A stretch of 7,400 nt of DNA, taken from the NCBI GenBank assembly GCA_003168295.1, contig PMST01000316.1, positions 11,013-18,412 on the forward strand, in the 5' to 3' direction. Source of the DNA: Actinomycetota bacterium (GTDB lineage: Bacteria > Actinomycetota > Actinomycetes > Streptosporangiales > Streptosporangiaceae). Shown here piece by piece: positions 1 to 5,864 of the stretch (positions are counted from its first letter, which is position 1; every line of letters starts with the position of its first letter). The notes below the pieces were generated by a model. The model had not been told where the DNA came from, did not search any database, and saw only the letters and a list, made by a program, of their open reading frames with translations. The position numbers and the translations under genes are program-made.

Positions 1-353
1 GACAGCCCCTCGGGCCGGATCAGGAGCAGGTCCGCGTGGGTGCCGGCCTGGACCTGATGACAGCAGGCGCAGTCACCGCAGCCGCCGTCGGGGCAGAGCA
101 GCGCGGCGGCGAACGCGCGGGCCGCCACCGACCGGCCGGACCCGGGCGGCCCGGTGAACAGCCAGGCGTGGGTCATCGCACCGGGCTCGGGCCGCTGGCC
201 GGCCAGCATCGCGGACGCGGCGGCCGCGGCCTTTTCCAGTTGCTCGACCACGGCGTCCTGGCCGGGCAGGTCCCGGAAAACGGCGTTGGCGGCCGGATGG
301 CCCGCGGGGCCGGAGGCGGGGCCGGGGCCGGAGGCGGGGGCGGGGTGGGTCAT
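1..353 (-). CDS. holB: DNA polymerase III subunit delta prime, N-terminal part (truncated by window edge)
   Basis: Delta prime is a subunit of the clamp loader that opens the beta sliding clamp and places it on primed DNA. The 117 visible codons contain the family opening VFRDLPGQDAVVEQL (residues 25-39), MTHAWLFTGPPGSGRS (60-75), and a cysteine cluster C87, C92, C95, C98 that fits the zinc module of clamp-loader subunits. In the Walker A loop the usual lysine is arginine (R74). Delta prime is known not to hydrolyse ATP, so this is expected and not a defect. The ATG at 353-351 overlaps the kinase stop as ATGA, indicating translational coupling; no strong Shine-Dalgarno precedes it. Residues 5-18 are a Pro/Ala/Gly/Ser repeat ahead of the conserved core. 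The remaining AAA+ lid and C-terminal collar domain lie outside the window. A DnaX (gamma/tau) subunit is the main alternative, but the arginine Walker A and the pairing with tmk favour delta prime. Confidence 0.9.
   Translation of the reverse strand, partial: MTHPAPASGPGPASGPAGHPAANAVFRDLPGQDAVVEQLEKAAAAASAMLAGQRPEPGAMTHAWLFTGPPGSGRSVAARAFAAALLCPDGGCGDCACCHQVQAGTHADLLLIRPEGL
306..349 (+). repeat. G-rich direct repeat with potential G-quadruplex
   Basis: A 16-bp sequence (GGGGCCGGAGGCGGGG) occurs exactly twice, at 306-321 and 324-339, with an 18-bp period. It lies in the first codons of holB and encodes the PASGPGPASGPAG stretch on the minus strand. The plus strand has G-runs of three or more at 306-309, 318-321, 324-327, 336-340, 342-345 and 347-349, with some short loops and two 8-base loops. 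The G-rich strand is the transcription template strand here. Quadruplex formation is inferred from the pattern only. Confidence 0.5.
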
Positions 354-2542
354 GATTCGAGGACTTCTTCGCGGATGGCGGGGAAGGAGCCGGTGCTGGC
401 TTCGGCGACGGCGGGGACCGGGTCGGGGAGCAGTTCGCGGATCCGGTCGGTGATGTCGCGGGTGATCTCGGTCTGCGGGCGGGCGGCGTCGAGGACCAGG
501 TAGCGGGAGGGCTCGGCGGCGGCCAGGGCGAGGAAGCCGGAACGGACGCGCAGGTGGAACTCGGCCGGCTCGGCTTCCAGACGGTCCGCCGAACGGGTCC
601 GGCGATTCAGTCCGGCCAGCGGATCCATGTCCAGCAGGATGGTGAGGTCCGGGGTGCGCCCGCCGGTCGCCCACCAGTTGAACCGGGCGATCTCCTCGAC
701 CGGCAGGCTGCGACCCCAGCCCTGGTAGGCCAGGGAGGAATCCACGTACCGGTCGGTGATGACGATCGCGCCGCGATCCAGGGCGGGCTCGATCACCGAT
801 GTAACGTGTTCGGCGCGGTCAGCCGCGTACATGAGCGCCTCGGCCTGCGGCGACATGCCGGTGCTCGAGGTGTCGAGCAGCAGTGCGCGGAGCCGCATGC
901 CGATCTTGGTGGCGCCTGGCTCGTGGGTGGTCTCCACGTCGAAGCCGAGCTCGCGCAGCCAGATCGAGACCAGCCGGGCCTGGGTGGTCTTGCCCGAGCC
1001 CTCGCCGCCCTCGAACGCGATCAGCAGGCCGGGCGCGGGGGCCGGGGTATTTGGGTCGGTCCCGTTCAGGTGCACGGCCTCGTGCGGGGCCTCGAGGTGG
1101 TCGCCGCGGATCGCGGCCAGCAGGTCCTCGCGCAGCGGCACGCCCTTGCGGTCGTCCATCTGCCGGTAGGAGCTCACCCCGAGGCCGAACGCGACCAGGG
1201 CGGCCAGCAGGATCACGATGTTCTGCCCGGCCGAGGTGTACGTGATATCGCCGATCTTCACGTTACCGGTCCCGTTCAGGCCGGCGATCACCTTGGTCAG
1301 GCCGGCCGAGACGGCCAGCGACACCGCGATGACGGTGAGCAGGATGACCTGGATAGTGGACTGGAAGAAGGCGAAGACCCGGCCGCGGGTGTCGTCGTCG
1401 ACCTCGAGCCCGACGATGGTGAAGCCGGTCGCGTACGCGATCCCGGACAGCGCGCCGAGCAGCACCACCAGCAGCACCACCACGGCGAGCACCGGGATCA
1501 GGCCGATCAGCGCGAGCGGCACCGCGGCGGCGGTAAGGGTAATGCCGAACAGCCTGCGGCGGCTGAAGTCGCCGAGCACCTTGGTGCCGAGCCCCATGCC
1601 GAGCGCCATCCCGATGAAGATCGCGGCGAAGACCAGCCCCCAGCCGGCGCTGCCGCCGTGCAGCGTGTCGTGAATATAGGTGTAGCCCAGGCCGACCACC
1701 ACGCCGGCCGCGGCGAAGGCGCCCAGCATCCCGAGCACCAGCCCGCGCACCGCCGGGGTGTTCCTGATGAACCGCCAGCCGTCCCAGATGGACTTCAGGG
1801 TGGACGGAACCGAGATCTTCCCGCTGGCGTTCCGCTTGGGTATCTCGCGGATAAAGTAGACGGTGAGCGCGGAGATGCCGTAGGAAGCGGCGTTGAAGTA
1901 CAGCGCCAGGTCGACGTTGCTGGCGTGCGGGAACAGCGGCGTGACCCGGCTGATCCCCTCGCTGACCAGCGCGAGCACGCTGAACAGGCCGGCCGCGAGC
2001 GGCGCGGTGCCGTAGGTGGTGAGCAGGCTGAGCTGGTTGGCCCGCTCCAGCTTGTCCTTGGGCACCAGGTTGGGGATGGACGCGGCGGTGGCCGGGTTCC
2101 AGAACTGGCTGGCGATGCTGGCCAGGAACATGGCCGCGTAGATCCAGGTCAGGTTCGGGAACAGGGGAATGGACAGGAACAGCAGGCCGCGGATCACGTC
2201 GCCGACGATCATCATCATCCGGCGGTCCAGCCGGTCCGCCAGGGCCCCGGCCAGCGGCCCGAACAGCAGCGCGGGCAGCAGCCTGGCCACCCACACGCCG
2301 CCGACGGCCGAGGTCTTGGCCAGCGCGCCGCCGGAGGTGAGCGACGGCGCCAGCACGATCAGCGCCAGGATCGACAGCCAGTCGCCCAGGCTGGACAGGG
2401 ACAGCGCGATCCACAGCCGCCGGAACGGCCGGATCGACAGCACGCCGGGCTCACGGGCACGATTGCGCCGGGCGGCCCGCCCGGGCTCCCCCCGGTCGGC
2501 GCCGCCCCTGCGCTGCTGGCTAGCTCCGGCGCGGTGGTTCAC
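350..2542 (-). CDS. tmk: MFS membrane domain fused to thymidylate kinase (dTMP kinase)
   Basis: Thymidylate kinase phosphorylates dTMP to dTDP with ATP, the last specific step of dTTP supply. The kinase occupies about residues 503-707 of 730. It shows the P-loop EGGEGSGKTTQ (511-521), DRYVDSS after a hydrophobic strand (597-603), TILLDMDP (634-641), and the lid NRRTRSADRLE (646-656) followed by FHLRVRSGFLALA. Basic residues in the lid with none in the P-loop match the bacterial (E. coli) class. Residues 35-460 are an MFS transporter-like domain with about 12 hydrophobic helices and the loop motif GALADRLDRR (99-108), resembling the EntS-like group. An even helix count would put the kinase in the cytoplasm, anchored to the membrane. 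The residue 461-502 linker is charged and proline-rich. Stand-alone kinases are about 210 residues; MFS-fused forms are known in actinomycetes. No frameshift joins the halves. The GTG start lacks a Shine-Dalgarno and the first 33 residues are Arg/Gly-rich, so GTG at residue 34 is possible. Transport activity is unproven. Confidence 0.93.
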   Translation of the reverse strand: MNHRAGASQQRRGGADRGEPGRAARRNRAREPGVLSIRPFRRLWIALSLSSLGDWLSILALIVLAPSLTSGGALAKTSAVGGVWVARLLPALLFGPLAGALADRLDRRMMMIVGDVIRGLLFLSIPLFPNLTWIYAAMFLASIASQFWNPATAASIPNLVPKDKLERANQLSLLTTYGTAPLAAGLFSVLALVSEGISRVTPLFPHASNVDLALYFNAASYGISALTVYFIREIPKRNASGKISVPSTLKSIWDGWRFIRNTPAVRGLVLGMLGAFAAAGVVVGLGYTYIHDTLHGGSAGWGLVFAAIFIGMALGMGLGTKVLGDFSRRRLFGITLTAAAVPLALIGLIPVLAVVVLLVVLLGALSGIAYATGFTIVGLEVDDDTRGRVFAFFQSTIQVILLTVIAVSLAVSAGLTKVIAGLNGTGNVKIGDITYTSAGQNIVILLAALVAFGLGVSSYRQMDDRKGVPLREDLLAAIRGDHLEAPHEAVHLNGTDPNTPAPAPGLLIAFEGGEGSGKTTQARLVSIWLRELGFDVETTHEPGATKIGMRLRALLLDTSSTGMSPQAEALMYAADRAEHVTSVIEPALDRGAIVITDRYVDSSLAYQGWGRSLPVEEIARFNWWATGGRTPDLTILLDMDPLAGLNRRTRSADRLEAEPAEFHLRVRSGFLALAAAEPSRYLVLDAARPQTEITRDITDRIRELLPDPVPAVAEASTGSFPAIREEVLES

Positions 2543-2619
2543 TGCGTAAGAGTATCGGCCCTGCCGTTCGCATAATGGCGTAGTCCTTGATCGTAATTGC
2601 CGGCGAGCCGTCGGTAAAA
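2543..2619 (-). promoter_or_regulatory. topA-tmk gap with candidate leaderless tmk promoter
   Basis: This 77-bp gap is AT-richer than the flanking genes. Read on the minus strand it contains TACTCT (2554-2549), a fit to the actinobacterial -10 pattern TANNNT. It ends six bases before the GTG of the kinase gene, which is about where transcription would begin. With no Shine-Dalgarno before that GTG, a leaderless transcript is plausible. No good -35 box is seen at 17-18 bp. A weak interrupted hairpin (CCGACGGCTCGCCGG) just after topA has no T-run and is not convincing as a terminator, so read-through from topA is possible too. Confidence 0.35.
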
Positions 2620-5430
2620 TCAGGATTTCTTAGCTGCCGAACGGGCCGTGGTGGCTGCCTTCGGGGCCGCTTTCTTGCGGGTCGTGGTGGTCCGGCGGCG
2701 CGCGGCGGGCGGCGCGATGCGCCGGTCCGCCAGCAGCTCCGCGGCCCGCTGGTCGGTGATCTCGGCGACCTCGTCGCCCTTGCGGAGCGAGGCGTTGGTC
2801 TCGCCGTCGGTGACGTAGGGGCCGAACCGGCCGTCCTTGATCACCATCGGCTTGCCGGTCGCCGGGTCCGCGCCGAGTTCGCGCAGCGGCGGCGTGGCGG
2901 CCCGGGCTCCGCGGCCCCGGGCCTTGGGCTGGGCGAACAGCTCCTTGGCGTCGGCCAGGGTCAGCGTGAACAGTTGCTCTTCGGACTCCAGCGACCGGCT
3001 GTCGGTGCCCTTCTTGGCGTACGGCCCGTACCGGCCGTTCTGCACGGTGACCGGCTCGCCGTCCAGCTCGCCGATCAGCCGCGGCAGCGTCAGCAGCTTC
3101 AGCGCGTCGTCCAGCGTGACCGTGTCCAGCGCCATCGACTTCAGCAGCGAGGCGGTCCTGGGCTTGGCCGAGGCCGAAGCGTCCTCGGGCAGCTGCTCGG
3201 TGACATAGGGGCCGAACCGGCCGGCCTTGGCCAGCACGGTCAGGCCGGTGCCTGGGTCGGTGCCAAGCACCACGTCATCGTTCGGCTGGTTGAGAAGTTC
3301 TTCGGCCTTTTCTACGGTCAGCTCGTCCGGGGCGATGTCTTCCGGGACGTTCACCCGCTGCCCGTCCCGTTCCAGGTACGGGCCGTACCGGCCGACCCGC
3401 ACCACGATGTCGCTGCCGGCCAGCGGGAACGAGCTGACGTCCCGCGCGTCAATGTCGCTGATGTCACCGACCAGGGACTTCAGGCCCGGGTCGTCCTCGG
3501 CGCCCTCGGTGCCGAAGTAGAACCGGCGCAGCCAGGGCACCCGTTCGGCCTCGCCGCGGGCGATCTCGTCGAGGACGTCCTCCATATGCGCGGTGAACTC
3601 GTAGTCGACCAGCTGGCCGAAGTGCCGTTCCATCAACGTGATCACGGCGAAGGCCAGGAACGAGGGGACCAGCGCGGTGCCCTTCTTGAACACGTAGCCC
3701 CGGTCCAAGATGGTGCCCAGGATGGTCGCGTAGGTCGACGGCCGGCCGATCTCCCGGTCTTCCAGCTCCTTGACCAGCGACGCCTCGGTGTAGCGGGCCG
3801 GCGGGCGGGTGGAGTGCTCGGCCGGGGCCAGGCGGAGCACGTCCAGCGGGTCGGCCTCGGCCAGCGGCGGCAGCCGGCGTTGCTGGTCGTCGCGGTCGGC
3901 GTCCGGGTCGTCGGCGCCTTCCACGTAGGCCTTGAGGAACCCGTAGAAGCTGATGACCTTGCCGGTGGCGCCGAACTCGGCCCGTTCGTTCGCGGTGGAC
4001 AGGCCGGCGACGCGGACCGACACCGACTCGCCGGTGGCGTCCTTCATCTGCGAGGCGACGGTGCGCCGCCAGATCAGCTCGTACAGCCGGCGTTCGTCCG
4101 AGGACAGCCGGTCGCCCGCCAGCTGGGCCGGGGTGCGGAAGCTGTCTCCGGCCGGCCGGATGGCCTCGTGCGCCTCCTGCGCGTTCTTCACCTTGGACGC
4201 GTAGACGCGGGGGGCGTCGGGCACGTAGGAGGCACCGTAGAGCTCCGCCGCCTGCTTGCGGGCCGCGTTGATCGCGGTCTGCGACAGCGTGGTGGAGTCG
4301 GTACGCATATAGGTGATGTGGCCATTCTCGTACAGCCGCTGCGCCACGGACATCGTGTGCTTGGCGGAGAACCCGAGCTGGCGGGAGGCCTCCTGCTGCA
4401 GCGTGGTGGTGCGGAACGGCGCGTATGGCGAGCGCCGGTAGGGCTTGCGCTCCACGCTGGAGACGGAGAAGGCCGCGTGCTCGAGGCGCTCGGCCAGGGC
4501 GGCGGCGGCCGCAGCGTCCAGGTGCAGGACGTCGGCGCTCTGGCCGGTACTGCGCAGCTCGCCGACCGAGGTGAAGTCGCGGCCCTGGGCCACCCGTTTG
4601 CCGTCGACGCTAACGAGGTTCGCGGTGAACGAGGTGGGATCAGTAATGTCTGGTTTGCCGTGGTCCTTGGTGGCGAACTCGGCCTCGAGGTCGGAGTAGG
4701 CGGCCGGGCGGAACGCGATCCGGTCCCGCTCCCGGTCCACCACCAGCCGGGTGGCGACCGACTGCACCCGCCCGGCGGACAGCTTGGGCATGACCTTCTT
4801 CCACAGCACGGGCGAGACCTCATACCCGTACAGCCGGTCCAGCACCCGGCGCGCCTGGTAGGCGTCCACCAGGCCGTCGTCGACCTCACGCGGGCTGGCG
4901 ATGGCGCGGGCGATCGCCTCCGGGGTGATCTCGTGGAAGACCATCCGGTGCGTCGGGACGGTCGGCTTGAGCTCCTGAAGCAGGTGCCAGGCGATGGCCT
5001 CGCCCTCGCGGTCCTCGTCCGTCGCCAGCAGCAGTTCGTCCGCGTCCTTCAGCAGGTGTTTAAGCTTGGCGACCTGCTGCCGCTTGTCGCTGTGCACGAC
5101 GTAGAGGGCCTGGAAATTGTCGTCGACGTTGACGCCAAGCCGGGCCCACGGCTCACCCCGGTACTTGGCCGGGATCTCGGCCGCGCTGTCCGGCATGTCG
5201 CGGATGTGGCCGACGCTGGATTCGACCACGTAGCCCTGGCCGAGGTATCCGGCGATGGTCCGGGCCTTGGACGGAGACTCGACGATGACCAGCTTGGTGC
5301 CATGACCATTGCTTTTACTCACGGCGGTGCCCTTAGTCGCGGCGGCTTTAGCCTTGGTGGCCGCGCCGCTCTTGACTTTCGAGGCGGTCGCCGCCGCCTT
5401 GGTCTTTGCCGTTGGTGTCCTTGCTGGCAC
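2620..5430 (-). CDS. topA: DNA topoisomerase I (type IA, omega protein)
   Basis: TopA relaxes negative supercoils by cutting one strand, passing the other and resealing. Numbering from the GTG at 5430 (936 residues), the Toprim domain spans about 45-165: KLVIVESPSKARTIAGYLG (46-64, metal-site E51) and ATDEDREGEAIAWHL (136-150, D138, D140, E142). LSAGRVQSVATRL (217-229) and HITYMRTDST (371-380) follow; Y374 is the catalytic tyrosine. YTEASLVKELEDREIGRPSTYA (547-568) is the usual type IA core motif. Four GRxGPY repeats at about 680, 738, 799 and 868 form the C-terminal DNA-binding region, ending in a Lys/Arg/Ala tail (910-936). There is no cysteine in the protein, so no zinc fingers, as is typical for actinobacteria; length also matches. 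GGGAAG on the minus strand sits eight bases before the GTG. An alternative GTG at 5322 has AAGGG seven bases upstream and would remove an Ala/Lys-rich 36-residue extension. topA genes are often controlled by supercoiling; that is not visible here. Confidence 0.97.
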   Translation of the reverse strand: MPARTPTAKTKAAATASKVKSGAATKAKAAATKGTAVSKSNGHGTKLVIVESPSKARTIAGYLGQGYVVESSVGHIRDMPDSAAEIPAKYRGEPWARLGVNVDDNFQALYVVHSDKRQQVAKLKHLLKDADELLLATDEDREGEAIAWHLLQELKPTVPTHRMVFHEITPEAIARAIASPREVDDGLVDAYQARRVLDRLYGYEVSPVLWKKVMPKLSAGRVQSVATRLVVDRERDRIAFRPAAYSDLEAEFATKDHGKPDITDPTSFTANLVSVDGKRVAQGRDFTSVGELRSTGQSADVLHLDAAAAAALAERLEHAAFSVSSVERKPYRRSPYAPFRTTTLQQEASRQLGFSAKHTMSVAQRLYENGHITYMRTDSTTLSQTAINAARKQAAELYGASYVPDAPRVYASKVKNAQEAHEAIRPAGDSFRTPAQLAGDRLSSDERRLYELIWRRTVASQMKDATGESVSVRVAGLSTANERAEFGATGKVISFYGFLKAYVEGADDPDADRDDQQRRLPPLAEADPLDVLRLAPAEHSTRPPARYTEASLVKELEDREIGRPSTYATILGTILDRGYVFKKGTALVPSFLAFAVITLMERHFGQLVDYEFTAHMEDVLDEIARGEAERVPWLRRFYFGTEGAEDDPGLKSLVGDISDIDARDVSSFPLAGSDIVVRVGRYGPYLERDGQRVNVPEDIAPDELTVEKAEELLNQPNDDVVLGTDPGTGLTVLAKAGRFGPYVTEQLPEDASASAKPRTASLLKSMALDTVTLDDALKLLTLPRLIGELDGEPVTVQNGRYGPYAKKGTDSRSLESEEQLFTLTLADAKELFAQPKARGRGARAATPPLRELGADPATGKPMVIKDGRFGPYVTDGETNASLRKGDEVAEITDQRAAELLADRRIAPPAARRRTTTTRKKAAPKAATTARSAAKKS

Positions 5431-5610
5431 TCTTACTCTTCCCGTCCTCGCATTCGCGCTGTGACCGTCTCACGGTACCTGTGGCCACGCGCCGCCCTGC
5501 AGCTGCAACCATCGACCCGGTCGGGTGTGTTCCCTCGGGTTCGCCAGAATAAGCCGACGATTTTCCCACCGCAGGTTGAATCGCCGGTGAACTCAAGCAC
5601 AATAGGAACG
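5431..5610. promoter_or_regulatory. Divergent topA / DUF5703 intergenic region with small palindromes
   Basis: This 180-bp stretch separates two divergent genes and should hold both promoters. For topA the best minus-strand -10 candidate is TATTCT at 5551-5546, without a clear -35, which would give a leader of about 110 nt. Several short symmetric elements cluster here: ACCGT-CTC-ACGGT (5464-5476), GTGGCCAC (5481-5488), TGCAGCTGCA (5498-5507) and ACCCG-GT-CGGGT (5515-5526). Any could be a regulator site, but short palindromes are common in GC-rich DNA. A six-codon minus-strand reading frame (MRGREE, stop TAA) at 5453-5433 ends two bases before the topA GTG. Confidence 0.45.
5576..5603 (+). 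promoter_or_regulatory. Candidate promoter of the DUF5703 gene, possibly leaderless
   Basis: TTGAAT (5576-5581) and CACAAT (5598-5603) are separated by 16 bp and resemble -35 and -10 boxes of the housekeeping sigma factor. The -10 box ends seven bases before the ATG at 5611, so the transcript would begin at or next to the start codon. The only Shine-Dalgarno-like bases (AGGA, 5604-5607) lie just three bases before the ATG, too close for efficient use, which supports a leaderless mRNA. Confidence 0.4.
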
Positions 5611-5805
5611 ATGGCCGAGTATGCCTACCTGGTCGTGTACCTGCCACGCGGAACGTCCCGAGACGCTCGCGACGCCGCGCGGCGGGTCCTGACCGACCAC
5701 GCCGAATATGGAGGCTGGGAACTGTCCAAACTCCGGCTCAGCGCGGACGGCAGCAGGAAGGCTACCCTCCGAAGGCGAATCATACGCCCAGTCCGCACAT
5801 TCTGA
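5611..5805 (+). CDS. DUF5703 family small basic protein
   Basis: This 64-residue protein matches, from memory, the DUF5703 family of small actinobacterial proteins of unknown function. Diagnostic stretches are YLPRGTSRDARDAARRVLTD (residues 10-29), HAEYGGWELSKLRLSADGSR (30-49) and the arginine-rich end LRRRIIRPVRTF (53-64). It has no signal peptide or membrane segment and is predicted basic. The ATG is chosen because family members begin with a short M-x-E-Y sequence; an in-frame GTG at 5587 would add eight residues that look non-coding. The reading frame has no stop for about 3 kb upstream, but that is antisense to topA. Codon use includes ATA, AAA and ACA, less GC-biased than in topA. The gene is divergent from topA and converges on the M20 hydrolase. 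The basic C-terminus could bind nucleic acid or another polyanion; this is a guess. The function is unknown. Confidence 0.85.
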   Translation: MAEYAYLVVYLPRGTSRDARDAARRVLTDHAEYGGWELSKLRLSADGSRKATLRRRIIRPVRTF

Positions 5806-5864
5806 ACTCATCTCGCGACTCGGGCGTAATCGCCGGGCGGCCCGGGAGCCGGTGCGGCCGGGGG
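5806..5864. terminator. Convergent intergenic region with GC-rich hairpins
   Basis: The 59 bp between two converging stop codons contains two alternative overlapping inverted repeats: GGCG-TAAT-CGCC (5823-5834) and CCGGG-CGG-CCCGG (5833-5845), followed by further CCGG-rich sequence. Neither is followed by a T-run in either direction. Termination for both genes is the likely role from the position, but the structures are short and GC-rich DNA forms such repeats by chance. Confidence 0.35.

Noticed and set aside
61..75. Loss of the Walker A lysine in holB as a sign of inactivation
   Set aside because: Arginine at this position is compatible with delta prime, which does not hydrolyse ATP; the rest of the N-terminal domain and the cysteine cluster are intact.
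36..503. Plus-strand frames at the left edge
   Set aside because: They are antisense to holB and the kinase C-terminus and show only Gly/Ala/Arg-rich sequence.
1263..2414. Second minus-strand frame inside the MFS half
   Set aside because: It is an Arg/Ala/Gly-rich overlap of the MFS reading frame with no recognisable motif, while the main frame shows clear hydrophobic helices.
554..2575. Plus-strand 673-codon open frame opposite the kinase fusion
   Set aside because: Its translation is rich in Gln, Gly, Arg and His with no domain, and it mirrors the kinase reading frame. It is a GC-bias shadow.
2587..5610. Plus-strand open frame running about 1 kb codons into the DUF5703 gene
   Set aside because: It is antisense to topA, whose motifs are unambiguous. 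The translation is Gly/Arg/Val/Gln low-complexity sequence typical of antisense frames in GC-rich coding DNA; only the last 64 codons are a real gene.
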